Numbered from the stretch's first letter, positions 26,915 through 36,250 are shown. The stretch: DNA of 64,000 nucleotides from WSZJ01 sp964590435 (GCA_964590435.1 CAZPWT010000033.1:1-64000), one strand, 5' to 3'. The notes: generated by a model not told the origin, from the sequence alone. Numbers and translations are program-made.

Positions 26915-27315
26915 AGCGCCTCGTGCTGCTTGCCGTCGTGCTCGCCGGCTGCGCGGCCGATCCCGCGCCGGGGCCGGCCGCCCCCGCGGCGGATCGCATC
27001 GCGGAATTCACGCCGCTTCGGCTCGGGCAGCCGTGGCTGGGCGGGGCGCTGGAAGTGACCCGGCTGCGGCAGGACCGCGCCGGCGGCGCGCTGCGGCTCG
27101 CCGTCGGGATCACGAACCGCTCCGGCGGCGCGCTCCAGCTCCGGTGGCGCTTCCGATACGTCGACGCGGACGGATGGGAAGTCCGGTCGCGCGACAGCGC
27201 GAACTGGCGCGAGGCGACGATCGCGGCGGGGGAGGAGTGGCGGTGGGAGGGTGAAGCCGAGGCCCCGGGCGCGGAAGTCGTCGGGATGGATTGGCGGCAC
27301 GACCGGGCGGACTAG
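26911..27315 (+). CDS. YcfL-like lipoprotein
   Basis: This 134-residue lipoprotein has the lipobox LAGC and then a beta-sandwich-like domain resembling YcfL/DUF1425 (LRLAVGITNRSGGALQLRWRF, YVDADGWEV). YcfL-type proteins often sit with LpoB-like activators of peptidoglycan synthases, but no such partner is seen here. It is translationally coupled to the gene before and overlaps the convergent kinase gene by four bases. Confidence 0.65.
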   Translation: MKRLVLLAVVLAGCAADPAPGPAAPAADRIAEFTPLRLGQPWLGGALEVTRLRQDRAGGALRLAVGITNRSGGALQLRWRFRYVDADGWEVRSRDSANWREATIAAGEEWRWEGEAEAPGAEVVGMDWRHDRAD

Positions 27316-28778
27316 CTTCCTTCTTCGCCCTTCGCCGGCGCTTCGATCGCCTTCAGCGCCTTTTCCGCAAGCCCGGCCGCGAGGGCGTTGACGTCGCGGC
27401 GCGTGCCGGAGGCGGTGAATTCCTCGCGGCGGGTCTTGCCGTCGCGGAGGCGGAGGAGGACGAGGCGCACCTGGGCGCGGTCGCCGTTGACGCGGACGTC
27501 GCCGCAGAGGACGGCGTCGGCGCCGTGCGTGCGCGCTGCGGCCTCGGCCGCGGCCTCGATGTCGGACGCCTCGGCGATTTCGCCGCACGACCGCGAGGGC
27601 GGGAGGACGACGACGCGGCCGCACTCCTTGATGTCGCGGCGCAGCAGGTCGGGCACGGCGGTGCGGAGCCAGTCGCCCTCGGGGCCGGCGAGCTCCGCGA
27701 TGAGCAGGATCGGGCGCGCCGTCCAGGGAACCCCCGGCGCCGGGCGGCGATCCGGGGTGGCGTCGGAGGGAACCGCGGGCGTCGGGGCCTTGCCCGCGAC
27801 GCCGTGGACGGAAGAAGGCTTTTCGAGAGACGGCTCCGCCGGCTTCCAGTCGCGGATCCGGCTCGCCGCGACCGCGCCGCCCGCCAGCAGCAGGATCGCC
27901 GCCGCCGCCACCGCGGGCCACTTCAGCGACGCCACGCGCAGGGCCGCATCCATCGCGCGGATTGCTTCCCTCGCCGTCGCGGGCCGTTCCGCCGCGTCGC
28001 GCGACATGAGGCGCTTCACGAGCGCCGCCACCGGAAGCGGCACGGTCGGCTCGAGGTCGCGGATGGCGATCGGTTCTTCTTCCGCGATCCTGCGGCGGAG
28101 TTCCGCGGCGTTTTCGGCGACGAAGGGGATGCGGCCGGTGAGGGCGTGGTAGAGGGTGACGCCGAGGGACCAGAGATCGGCGCGCCCGTCGACGGCGCCG
28201 GTGCCGTGCTGCTCCGGGCTGGCGTATTCGGGCGTCCCCGCGAACTGGTGGGAGTCCATGACCTCGCCGGCGATCGGCTTGGCGACGCCGAAGTCCATGA
28301 CGGTGACGTGCCCGTCCGGGCCGACCATGATGTTCGCAGGCTTGATGTCGCGGTGGGCGAGCCCGGCGTTGTGCGCCGCTTCGAGCGCGCGCGCGACCTG
28401 CCGGCCGATGTCGAGCGCGCGGCGCCAGCCGATCCGCCCCTCGTGCTTGAGCAGCTTCTCCAGCGTCCGCCCGTTCACATACTGCATCGCCATGTACATC
28501 ACCCCCGCCGTCTCCCCGGCGCGGTAAGTCTCGACGATGTTCGCGTGGTGGACGCGCGCAGCGGCCTGGGCCTCGTGGAGGAAGCGCTCGCGGGTGGCCG
28601 AATCGCGGACGGCCTGGGACCGGATGAGCTTGACGGCGACCGGGCGGTTCAGCGCGAGGTCGCGGGCGCGAAACACGGCGGCCATGCCACCCCGGCCCAG
28701 CGGCGTCTCGATGAGGAATCCATCGAGGGTTTTGCCGGGGAAGCGCTCCAGCGGCGTTGTTTCGGTGACGGGTTCCAC
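27312..28778 (-). CDS. Hanks-type Ser/Thr protein kinase with exported C-terminal domain
   Basis: This 488-residue protein starts at GTG. The kinase domain (about 20-280) has GRGGMAAV, Lys50 in VAVKLI, HRDIKPAN (142-149), MDFGVAK (161-167) and the PEYASPEQ activation segment; all catalytic residues are present. A membrane helix lies at 287-306. The exported part (about 350-488) is alpha/beta (ILLIAELAGPEGDWLRTAVP, GADAVLCGDVRVNGDRAQVRL), similar in layout to FlgO/CsgG-type or TolB-N-like modules that sense envelope factors. Substrates are unknown. Confidence 0.92.
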   Translation of the reverse strand: MEPVTETTPLERFPGKTLDGFLIETPLGRGGMAAVFRARDLALNRPVAVKLIRSQAVRDSATRERFLHEAQAAARVHHANIVETYRAGETAGVMYMAMQYVNGRTLEKLLKHEGRIGWRRALDIGRQVARALEAAHNAGLAHRDIKPANIMVGPDGHVTVMDFGVAKPIAGEVMDSHQFAGTPEYASPEQHGTGAVDGRADLWSLGVTLYHALTGRIPFVAENAAELRRRIAEEEPIAIRDLEPTVPLPVAALVKRLMSRDAAERPATAREAIRAMDAALRVASLKWPAVAAAAILLLAGGAVAASRIRDWKPAEPSLEKPSSVHGVAGKAPTPAVPSDATPDRRPAPGVPWTARPILLIAELAGPEGDWLRTAVPDLLRRDIKECGRVVVLPPSRSCGEIAEASDIEAAAEAAARTHGADAVLCGDVRVNGDRAQVRLVLLRLRDGKTRREEFTASGTRRDVNALAAGLAEKALKAIEAPAKGEEGS

Positions 28779-29008
28779 GTTGAGGGGTGTCGTGTGTTCC
28801 TGGGTGTTAGACGTTGGAGGACGGCCGGGCGCTCGAAGGAAATGATAAAAAACTCATCGGCGGAATTGCCTGCAATTCGCACGCCGGGAGATGGATATTT
28901 GATCAATCACATAAGGCGTTGTGAATAAAGGACTTGTGAAGTCACCAAGCTCCCGATTCCGGGGCGAAAATGTATGGTTTCAGGGCATCCTGTACCAATA
29001 TGAACCAC
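28779..29008. other. A+T-rich intergenic region, no gene seen
   Basis: This 230-bp gap upstream of the kinase is much richer in A+T than the surroundings, especially 28840-29000. It contains a small perfect inverted repeat (GAATTGC-CT-GCAATTC, 28863-28878) and TTGATCAA. It probably carries the kinase promoter, but I could not place a good -35/-10 pair. Confidence 0.4.
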
Positions 29009-30379
29009 CTACGACACCGTCAGCCTCACGCTCACGTCAAAAGCCCACGCCACATCCAGCGATACCTCCACGACATAGCCCACACCGCAATGCCTTCCGT
29101 TCCACGGGCAGAACGACTCCGGCAGCTTGATCTCGAACGGCACCTCGTCCCCACCGACGCTCTTCCCCGGGAACCGGATCGCGCTCTCGATCACTTCCGC
29201 CTTGCGTGCGTGGCCCTTGGCAACCGCCCATTCCATCCGGATCACCTTCACGTTGACCCACCGGACCGTTTTGCCGGCAGGATTCCCGACGCGGAATCCG
29301 CCTGAAATCGTCGCGCCAGGCCCGATCGGTCCGCCGTTCGTCCACGCCCTCACGAACACGCTTCCCTCCGTCCGCCCTTCCTGCGGCGTGGTCTTCGCCG
29401 TGGCCTGCGGCACGACCCGGATCGGGTACTGCGCCGTCAGGTCGAACGAGCGCGGGATGTCGACGACCGCGTCGAGCGCCCACGTCACCGTCGCGTGGCT
29501 TCCCGAGTACCCCGCCGGCGCACCGGCCGGCACGTCGAACTCGAACGGGTATTCGTAGACCCCCGCCTTCAGCACCGGGTGCGCCTTCGAGCTCATCGCG
29601 TCCCCGACCGATTCGAAAAAACCCAGCGGGTCCGGCGCACCGAAGAACCCGACGCGGTGACGCGCCCACTCGTGGCTCTCGTGGTACGTCCGGCTGTGCT
29701 TCCCGCTTCCCACCGTCACCCGCGTCCGCTCCAGCCCCGTCCAGTACAGCCGCACGCCGCGCACCGCGCGGTCCTTCGGCCAAAGAAGACGCAGCACGCC
29801 CCGAAGCGGGTTCCCCGCGAACGCGTACGGCTGGTCCAGGAACAGGTCGAACGCCCCGCCCGCGGGGATGCGTCCCGTGTGCGGCGGAAGAGGCTGCCTC
29901 GCGGGGCGCTTCGCGGCGGGAAGCGCCATGGGGATCGCGGCCGGCGGCGCCTCGATGTTTTTTTTGCGGTGCGTCGTCTTCGGCTCGCCCGCCACGTGCG
30001 CTTCCGCCTGCGGGATCTGCGCCGCGCCGGTCCGGATCTTCTCGCCGAGCCGCGCGAATTCGTCCCGCTCCAGCGAGGAGAAACAGACGTGGTCCAGCGG
30101 GCCGTCCTTGCCTGCCAGCACCACCCGCCCGGCGCCGAACGAGCCGCCCTCCACCTCGCACCCCTTGATGTCTTTCAGCGCCACCGCGCGGATCGCCACC
30201 GGCCCGCCGAACCCGCGGTCGCCGACCAGCACCCGCGTCTTCGTCGCCACGACCCACGTCTCGCCGGGATCGCCCGCACGGTTGCGCGACGACGAAACCG
30301 CCCACGCTTCCGTCTCGCGCCCCAGCGCTTCCTCGAACTGCTTCCGGATGTCGATCGGGACCGTCGTCTTGAGGGTCAT
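29009..30379 (-). CDS. arrestin-fold protein with an N-terminal PH-like domain
   Basis: This 456-residue cytoplasmic protein has a PH-like N-terminal domain (about 15-110: TWVVATKTRVLVGDRGFG, AVALKDIKGCEVEGGSFG), a Lys/Pro linker, then two beta-sandwich segments that read like an arrestin N/C pair: GVRLYWTGLERTRVTVGSG, VYEYPFEFDVPAGAPAGY, ATVTWALDAVVDIPR, then GGFRVGNPAGKTVRWVNVKV and VPFEIKLPESFCPW. The first pair closely follows the pattern of eukaryotic arrestin-domain and bacterial Spo0M-like proteins. Role unknown; it may be an adaptor at the membrane. ATG 30379 is the first start with a protein-like N-terminus. Confidence 0.7.
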   Translation of the reverse strand: MTLKTTVPIDIRKQFEEALGRETEAWAVSSSRNRAGDPGETWVVATKTRVLVGDRGFGGPVAIRAVALKDIKGCEVEGGSFGAGRVVLAGKDGPLDHVCFSSLERDEFARLGEKIRTGAAQIPQAEAHVAGEPKTTHRKKNIEAPPAAIPMALPAAKRPARQPLPPHTGRIPAGGAFDLFLDQPYAFAGNPLRGVLRLLWPKDRAVRGVRLYWTGLERTRVTVGSGKHSRTYHESHEWARHRVGFFGAPDPLGFFESVGDAMSSKAHPVLKAGVYEYPFEFDVPAGAPAGYSGSHATVTWALDAVVDIPRSFDLTAQYPIRVVPQATAKTTPQEGRTEGSVFVRAWTNGGPIGPGATISGGFRVGNPAGKTVRWVNVKVIRMEWAVAKGHARKAEVIESAIRFPGKSVGGDEVPFEIKLPESFCPWNGRHCGVGYVVEVSLDVAWAFDVSVRLTVS

Positions 30380-30445
30380 GGGGGGGAAGTGTGACAAACG
30401 GCGGGCGCGCTTTCCACGTTCCTCGCCGCGGGAAACGGCATCGTT

Positions 30446-30451
30446 TACAAT
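30446..30451 (+). promoter_or_regulatory. -10 element of nrnA, leaderless spacing
   Basis: TACAAT ends 6 nt before the nrnA ATG (30458). No good -35 is seen. The position fits a transcript starting at the start codon. Confidence 0.4.
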
Positions 30452-30457
30452 TCCCCG

Positions 30458-31447
30458 ATGCCCGAATCGCTCACCGACCCTTCAGGACTGCGCGCCGCCA
30501 TCGAAGAACTGCGGCGCGGGCGGCGGTTTCTCCTCGTCACGCATGCGCGTCCCGACGGCGACGCGCTGGGAAGCGAACTGGCGCTGGGGCGGCTGCTGGC
30601 GTCGCAGGGGAAAGAGGTGGACCTGGTGGTGGACGGCGGGACGCCGCCGGACCTGGTGTTCCTGCCCGGGTCGTCGCGGGTCGGCGGCAAGCCGGAGCAG
30701 GCGCGGCCGCCGTACGACGCGGTCGTGATCCTCGACAGCGCCGGGATCGACCGGATCGAGGGGATGCGCGCCGCGGTCCCGGCCGGCGCACGGATCGTGA
30801 ACATCGACCACCACGCGAGCAACCCGCGGTTCGGCGCCGTGAATTGGGTCGAGCCCGAGTCGGGCAGCGTCGGCGAAATGGTGTACGCGCTTGCGAAGGA
30901 AGCGGGCTGGGCGCTGGACCGCGACAGCGCGACGTGCCTGTACGTCGCGGTCGTCACGGACACGGGCCGCTTCATGTTCCCCTCGACGCGTCCCTCCACG
31001 CACCTGCTGGCCGCGGACCTGCTGCGCCTCGGCGTGGAGCCCGGCGCGATCAACCGCGAGATCTGGGGCTCGAAGTCGCTCGCGGAGCTGAAGCTGCATG
31101 GCGAGGCGATCCGCGCGGTGAAAACCGCCGAGGGCGGCCGCATCGCGTGGACCAAGCTCACGCAGGAAATGTTCGACGAGTGCGGCGTCGTCCCGACGGA
31201 GAGCCAGGACTACGTCTCGATGGTGAAGAGCATCAAGGGCGTCGAGGTGGCGATGCTGCTGCGGCCGATCGACGCGCACCAGGTGAAGCTGAGCGTGAGG
31301 ACCGAGCCGAGCTGCGACGCCGCGGTGCTCTGCGCGCGGTTCGGCGGGGGAGGGCACAAGCGCGCGGCCGGCGCGACGCTGAAGATGTCGCTCGCGGAGG
31401 CGGAGAAGGCCGCGGTGTTCGCGGCGACGGCGGAGCTGAAAAAGTAG
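30458..31447 (+). CDS. nrnA: DHH/DHHA1 phosphoesterase, NrnA-like (oligoribonuclease/pAp phosphatase)
   Basis: NrnA-type enzymes degrade nanoRNA from the end and dephosphorylate pAp; some act on pGpG. The 329-residue protein has motifs HARPDGDALGSE, ILDSAGIDR, NIDHHASN (the DHH) and VVTDTGRFMF, and the DHHA1 motif FGGGGHKRAAGA. All metal ligands are present. A GGDEF enzyme is also encoded in the window, so a role in finishing c-di-GMP turnover is possible. The uracil-DNA glycosylase gene follows after 2 nt. Confidence 0.9.
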   Translation: MPESLTDPSGLRAAIEELRRGRRFLLVTHARPDGDALGSELALGRLLASQGKEVDLVVDGGTPPDLVFLPGSSRVGGKPEQARPPYDAVVILDSAGIDRIEGMRAAVPAGARIVNIDHHASNPRFGAVNWVEPESGSVGEMVYALAKEAGWALDRDSATCLYVAVVTDTGRFMFPSTRPSTHLLAADLLRLGVEPGAINREIWGSKSLAELKLHGEAIRAVKTAEGGRIAWTKLTQEMFDECGVVPTESQDYVSMVKSIKGVEVAMLLRPIDAHQVKLSVRTEPSCDAAVLCARFGGGGHKRAAGATLKMSLAEAEKAAVFAATAELKK

Positions 31448-31449
31448 CC

Positions 31450-32136
31450 ATGGACCCGAAGAAACTCCTGCGGGACCAGCTTGCCGACTGGAAGTCGTGG
31501 GGGATGGACACGGTCCCGAAGGCGGACGTGGCGGTCACGCCGGCGGTCGACGAGGCGAAGGCCCCTTCCGCCATGAGCCCGGACCTCGAGGCGCTGCGCG
31601 CGCAGGTCGCCCAATGCACCGCATGCACGCTGAGCACGACGCGCAAGCAGACCGTCTTCTGCTCCGGCAACCCTTCGCCGCTGATGTTCGTCGGCGAAGC
31701 GCCCGGCGCGGACGAGGACGAGCAGGGCGAGGCGTTCGTGGGCGCGGCGGGGAAGACGCTGACCAAGCTGCTCAAGCAGGTCGGGATCTCGCGCGACCAG
31801 ATCTACATCGCCAACGTCCTCAAATGCCGCCCGCCCAACAACCGCCCGCCGGAACCCGCCGAGGTCACGGCCTGCGCCCCCTTCCTCCGCCGCCAGATCG
31901 AGTTGATCAATCCGAAAGTCATCTGCGCGCTGGGCAAGCACGCCGCGTTCTCGCTCATGGGCTGGGAAGGCTCGATGAAAGCGCTCCGCGGCAGCTGGCG
32001 GCTCATGGACGGCCGCTGGACCACCGCCACTTACCACCCTTCCTATCTTCTTCGCAGTCCCGGGGATACGGAAACGGTCCTGACCGACCTCCGCGGCCTC
32101 GTCGACAAGCTCGCTTCCCTCGGCGCGCGTCTGTAA
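31450..32136 (+). CDS. family 4-type uracil-DNA glycosylase (Fe-S)
   Basis: This 228-residue enzyme removes uracil from DNA to start base excision repair. It has a non-conserved N-terminal 45 residues, then Fe-S cysteines (CTACTLS with VFCSG, and CRPPNNRPP with VTAC), GEAPGADEDEQGEAFVGAAG (the catalytic water motif) and HPSYLLR. The Cys pattern and motif A are those of type 4 UDGs. Two bases separate it from nrnA, so they form an operon. Confidence 0.9.
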   Translation: MDPKKLLRDQLADWKSWGMDTVPKADVAVTPAVDEAKAPSAMSPDLEALRAQVAQCTACTLSTTRKQTVFCSGNPSPLMFVGEAPGADEDEQGEAFVGAAGKTLTKLLKQVGISRDQIYIANVLKCRPPNNRPPEPAEVTACAPFLRRQIELINPKVICALGKHAAFSLMGWEGSMKALRGSWRLMDGRWTTATYHPSYLLRSPGDTETVLTDLRGLVDKLASLGARL

Positions 32137-32312
32137 AAAATCTGCAGGGTTTACATCCCCCCGGCCGTCTCCCTGACAGAGCGCTTGAGAGTCGGGTCGA
32201 GCAGGGATGGGTCGAGGCCCTACGATGGAAGAGGCCACCGCCTGACCCCCGCCAACCCAGGCCGGAGCCGATTCCTGTCCGGCCCGATTCCCAGGCGCTC
32301 GCGTCGTTTTCC

Positions 32313-32341
32313 TTGACTCGCATTTTCAACGGGCCTACAAC
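32313..32341 (+). promoter_or_regulatory. promoter of the pilMN operon
   Basis: TTGACT (32313-32318), 17 bp, TACAAC (32336-32341). It lies at the end of a 262-bp gap after the glycosylase gene that otherwise shows no gene. The ATG is at 32399. Confidence 0.6.
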
Positions 32342-32398
32342 AGCCCGCTTAAAGTCCCTCGCAGTCCGGCTTTAAGTCCGCCCTTTCGGGAGAGTTCC

Positions 32399-34207
32399 AT
32401 GGCCAAGGCCGTCTGGGGCGTAGACGTCAGCAAGTTCAGCGTCAAGGCCGTCCGGCTGGTGCCGCTGCGCGAAGGCGCGGCGGAAATCACCCACCTCGAC
32501 GTGATCGAGTACCCCATCGGGCAGGAAGGCGCCGACGAGGGAACCCAGATCCGCGAGGCCCTCACCCAGCTGATGAAGCGCCAGAAGCTGGGCGGCGAGA
32601 AGATCGTCGTCTCGCTTCCCGGGCACACGACGTTCAACCGCTTCATCAAGATCCCGCCCACCGAGCCCAAGAAGGTGGCGCAGCTGGTGAAGTTCGAGGC
32701 CCAGCAGCACATTCCCTTCCCGATGGACCAGGTCGTCTGGGGCTACCAGCTGGTGGAGAAGGAGTACGGGCCGGGGGACGAGCTCGAGCTGGTGCTGTTC
32801 GCGGTGAAGAAGGACATCATCTACCAGTTCCTGTCGCACCTGAACGCGGTTAATTTCCCGTGCGACATCCTGCAGTTCTCGCCGGTCGCGCTCTATAACT
32901 TCCTGGTCCACGACCAGGACGTCGGCACGAACTGCTTCGTGCTCGACATCGGCGCGGAGAACAGCGACCTCGTCGTGATCGACGGCGAGAAGTTCTGGAT
33001 CCGCAACATCCCGATCACGGGCAACACGATCACGAAGGCGCTGCAGCAGAAGTTCCAGATCCCGCTGGGCGAGGCGGAGAAGCTGAAGGTCAACGCTTCG
33101 AGCAGCCAGCAGGCGCAGAAGATCTTCGGCGTCGTCCAGCCGGTCCTGCGCGACCTGGTCGGCGAAATCCACCGCTCGATCGGCTACTACAAGTCGCTCT
33201 CCAAGACGGTGCGCTTCGAGAAGATGATGCTCGTCGGAAACGCGAGCAAGACCATCAACCTCCAGCGCTTCCTCAGCCAGAACCTCCAGATCGAGGCGCT
33301 GAAGCTCGCGAAGCTGAACAAGTTCAGCGTGTCGAACAGCGTCCCGGAGGCGCAGTTCCAGGACTACCTGCCGACGCTGGGCGTCTGCTGCGGCCTCGGG
33401 CTGCAGGGGATGGGCGTCGCGCGGAACAAGATCAACCTCCTGCCCGAAGAGGAGATGAAGAAGCGCGAGTTCGCGAAGAAGAAGCCGATCTTCGCGGCCG
33501 CGGTGGGCGTGCTGATCGCGACGACCGGCCTGATGTATTTCAAGGCCGATGCGGACAGCGCGAAGTGGAAGGAGCTGGCGACGAAGGCGGAGGCGGTGAC
33601 GGGGACGTACAAGAACTTGTCGGGGCAGTACAAGAAGAAGGATTCCGAGGCGGCCGCGGCGGCGGTGGAGCCGGTGAAGCTGAAGGTGCTGGCGCTGCGC
33701 AGGGACGCGACCACGGCGATCTTTAACGCTCTTTCCGAGGTTCTCCCGGACAACGAGTCCGAGGCGGTGGTCAAGGCGAACGGCCAGGTCTGGCTGCTGC
33801 GCGTGGACGCCGATGAGGCGCTCGAACCGGCGAACGACCCGACCGCGCCGAAGGGCGTGTCGTCGGAGACGAACAAGCTCACGCTCGAGATCGAGGGCGG
33901 CGTGCCGGCCCAGACGTCCTCGAACGACGCGCTGAACCTCGTGAAGTCCAAGCTCTCGGACCCGCTGGTCGAGCTGCTGAAGACCAAGTACGGGATGACG
34001 GTCGAGGGCGAGCCCTCCATCGAAGTCCCGGACCAGAAGCCCTTCAACAAGCTGATCACGAAGAAGGACGAAGCGGACGCGAAGTTCACGGCGGCCCAGT
34101 TTGGCGGCCGGACGTTCCATCGCTTCCGGCTCAACATCACGATTCTTCCGTCGAAGGCACCTCCCGCGGCTCCGGCCGGCGGCGCAACCCCCGGCAACAA
34201 CAAGTAG
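32399..34207 (+). CDS. pilM: PilM-PilN fusion protein of a type IV pilus/secretin machine
   Basis: PilM is an actin-like cytoplasmic ATPase-fold protein that binds the N-terminal INLLP motif of the membrane protein PilN. Here both are in one 602-residue chain. Residues 1-340 are PilM-like (AVWGVDVSKFSVKAVRL, IVVSLPGHTTFNRFIKIPP, FEAQQHIPFPMDQVVWGYQL, VLDIGAENSDLVVIDG, SIGYYKSLSKTVRFEKMML). At about 345 comes INLLPEEEMKKREF, the PilN motif, then a membrane helix (366-384) and a PilN-like coiled coil and ferredoxin-like part with a Pro/Ala tail. It starts the pilus-like operon. The fused geometry would tether the two partners permanently. Confidence 0.9.
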   Translation: MAKAVWGVDVSKFSVKAVRLVPLREGAAEITHLDVIEYPIGQEGADEGTQIREALTQLMKRQKLGGEKIVVSLPGHTTFNRFIKIPPTEPKKVAQLVKFEAQQHIPFPMDQVVWGYQLVEKEYGPGDELELVLFAVKKDIIYQFLSHLNAVNFPCDILQFSPVALYNFLVHDQDVGTNCFVLDIGAENSDLVVIDGEKFWIRNIPITGNTITKALQQKFQIPLGEAEKLKVNASSSQQAQKIFGVVQPVLRDLVGEIHRSIGYYKSLSKTVRFEKMMLVGNASKTINLQRFLSQNLQIEALKLAKLNKFSVSNSVPEAQFQDYLPTLGVCCGLGLQGMGVARNKINLLPEEEMKKREFAKKKPIFAAAVGVLIATTGLMYFKADADSAKWKELATKAEAVTGTYKNLSGQYKKKDSEAAAAAVEPVKLKVLALRRDATTAIFNALSEVLPDNESEAVVKANGQVWLLRVDADEALEPANDPTAPKGVSSETNKLTLEIEGGVPAQTSSNDALNLVKSKLSDPLVELLKTKYGMTVEGEPSIEVPDQKPFNKLITKKDEADAKFTAAQFGGRTFHRFRLNITILPSKAPPAAPAGGATPGNNK

Positions 34208-34219
34208 AGAGGCGAAACC

Positions 34220-35161
34220 GTGGATCTGAAGAAAAACGGCTTCCTGGTCGGGATCGTCGCGGGGCTCGTGGTGGCCGGCGGCATCCTGGGGGCGCTTGTC
34301 GTCCCCGCCTGGTCGGCGGCCGGTGAGGAGAAAGACAAGGTCACCAACAGCTTCGGCAACGACCTGAAGGCGATCACCACCGGGGCGCAGGTGCCGACGC
34401 AGCAGTGGGTGGACGGGCTGAATGCCCACGCGCAGTCGGTGAGCGAGGAATCGAAGAAGCTGTACACGTTCTTCAACGCCTCGGACGTGGCGCTCGAGCG
34501 CTGGTTCGACGACAAGGAGCCGCAGAAGGGCGTGCTCATGTCGCGCGCGACCGACGGCATCCTGGGGATGCTCAAGGACCTGCGCGCCGCGATGGGCGAC
34601 ACGAACGTGCCGAAAGACGGCACGGCTCAGTACGGCGAAGCCAAGGTGCTCGGGTTCGAGTTTCCGCTGTCGGCCGAAGTCACGGACGACACGGAGTCGA
34701 AGCGCAAGTGGATGCGGGTCTACAACATCCACGCCCGGATGAAGGAGGCGCTTCTCGAGGGCAAGGCGCAGCGCTTCTACAAGGTGCAGTTCTCGAAGGT
34801 CCCGGGCCCCGCGGAGATGACGGCGAAGCAGAACGAGCGGCCGCTGACGAACGACCTGGGGATGACGATCCCGTTCGTGGTGGAGGCGTCGTTCCTCTGG
34901 AAGGACATCCCGGCGTTCACGAACGCGATCGTCCGGTACGACCCGGCGAAGCCCGGCCCGATGTTCCGCATCGTGATGATGAACGTCGAGCGCGACCTGT
35001 CGCCGGCGTTCATGCCGACGTCGGAGATCAAGGAGGACGTTGACGCGGCGGTCTTCAACTCGGGCAACTGGAAGCCCAAGGAGCCGACGGAGCCCGCCCT
35101 TCGCGTGAACGTGCTGGTCGAGGCGTACAACTTCACCTTCCCCCCGGAACGCCTGAAGTAA
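34220..35161 (+). CDS. PilO-like single-pass membrane protein
   Basis: This 313-residue protein starts at GTG, 12 nt after pilM. It has one N-terminal membrane helix (FLVGIVAGLVVAGGILGALVV), a coiled coil and an alpha/beta exported domain (LGFEFPLSAEVTDD, MTIPFVVEASFLWKDIPAF, RVNVLVEAYNFTF). This is the PilN/PilO layout. In size and gene order (next to pilM and upstream of secretins) it resembles the Akkermansia Amuc_1100 protein, a PilO-like surface protein; direct similarity cannot be judged by eye. Confidence 0.65.
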   Translation: MDLKKNGFLVGIVAGLVVAGGILGALVVPAWSAAGEEKDKVTNSFGNDLKAITTGAQVPTQQWVDGLNAHAQSVSEESKKLYTFFNASDVALERWFDDKEPQKGVLMSRATDGILGMLKDLRAAMGDTNVPKDGTAQYGEAKVLGFEFPLSAEVTDDTESKRKWMRVYNIHARMKEALLEGKAQRFYKVQFSKVPGPAEMTAKQNERPLTNDLGMTIPFVVEASFLWKDIPAFTNAIVRYDPAKPGPMFRIVMMNVERDLSPAFMPTSEIKEDVDAAVFNSGNWKPKEPTEPALRVNVLVEAYNFTFPPERLK

Positions 35162-35173
35162 GGAGCCGCGCCC

Positions 35174-36232
35174 ATGGCCGTTGACATGAAAGAGATGATG
35201 ATCGAGAAGGGCGACCAGCTGGCGATCGGCGGCGCCGTGCTGCTGCTGGTCGGCTACGCGGTATACGCCTTCGGGATTTCGAGCGATGCGGAGCTGACCT
35301 CGCTGGATGCCCAGGTCAAGCAGGCGCAGGTGAAGATCCAGACGAACCCGGCGCCCAAGCGCGAGAAGGCCGACTTCTCGCCCACGGCGAACGCCTGGGG
35401 CGCGGAGGCGACGGGGAAGCCCGCCGGCGCGCGCAACTGGATCTCGATGTTCAAGCCGAAAGTCACGGCGAACGTGAAGGGCGACACGGGCGGCCCGAAG
35501 CCGCCGGTGCTGAAGGACAAGTTCCTGACGACGCCCGTGATGGGCGCGCCTGAGACGGAGCTGGGGCAGGTGAAGGTGAAGTGGACGGACGGCAAGGTCC
35601 CGCCCGGCGAGGAAGCCGCGGCGATCAGCGAGTACGAGGTGTTCCGCCAGGAAGCCGGCAAGGGCTGGGCTCCCCTCGCCAAGGTCAAGTCGCGCGACTA
35701 CACGGACAACACCGTCGAGCCGAAGAAGAAGTACGCCTACAAGGTGAAGTCGAAGACCAAGGACAAGACCAAGGACGGCAAGCAGGAGACCGACTTCAGC
35801 CAGGTCGTCGAGGCGACGGTCCCGTCCGGCGTCGTCGTGGTCTACACCGGCGGCAGCCCGCAGGCCGCGGCCGTCACGGTCCGCAAGTTCATCGGCGGGC
35901 AGTGGAAGGAGCGCAAGTACACCGTCCTGCCGAAGAACGAGGAGCGGAACCAGACGGGCGACATCGGCAAGATCGAGAAGGAAAAGGACCCGGACAGCGG
36001 CAAGATGGTCGAGGTCGACTACCGCACGAACTTCGTGCTCAACGAGATCCAGAAGGGCCGCTTCGCCTTCAAGCGCATGGAGCGCCGGAACAAGATCGTG
36101 GACGGCGTGCTGCAGACGGAGGAGGTGGAAGTGGACGCGGAGCGCGACCGGATGAAGATCCTGTTCACCAACGACGAGGGGAAGCCGGTCGAGCTGTGGA
36201 TGGCGGACGAGAAGGAAGAGGAGCCGAAGTAG
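35174..36232 (+). CDS. single-pass membrane protein with FN3-like domain (paralogue 1)
   Basis: This 352-residue protein has a membrane helix at about 16-35 (AIGGAVLLLVGYAVYAFGI), the segment PKREKADFSPTANAWG, and an FN3-like domain (about 130-215: GQVKVKWTDGKVPPG, EYEVFRQEAGKGW, YAYKVKSKT). The C-terminal domain has VVVYTGGSPQAAAVTVRKFIG and FVLNEIQKGRFAFKRME. It is paralogous along its whole length to the next gene. Its place after pilM/N/O suggests the job of PilP, linking inner-membrane proteins to the secretin (inference). Confidence 0.65.
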   Translation: MAVDMKEMMIEKGDQLAIGGAVLLLVGYAVYAFGISSDAELTSLDAQVKQAQVKIQTNPAPKREKADFSPTANAWGAEATGKPAGARNWISMFKPKVTANVKGDTGGPKPPVLKDKFLTTPVMGAPETELGQVKVKWTDGKVPPGEEAAAISEYEVFRQEAGKGWAPLAKVKSRDYTDNTVEPKKKYAYKVKSKTKDKTKDGKQETDFSQVVEATVPSGVVVVYTGGSPQAAAVTVRKFIGGQWKERKYTVLPKNEERNQTGDIGKIEKEKDPDSGKMVEVDYRTNFVLNEIQKGRFAFKRMERRNKIVDGVLQTEEVEVDAERDRMKILFTNDEGKPVELWMADEKEEEPK

Positions 36233-36250
36233 CCCGAAGGAACGAAACGC

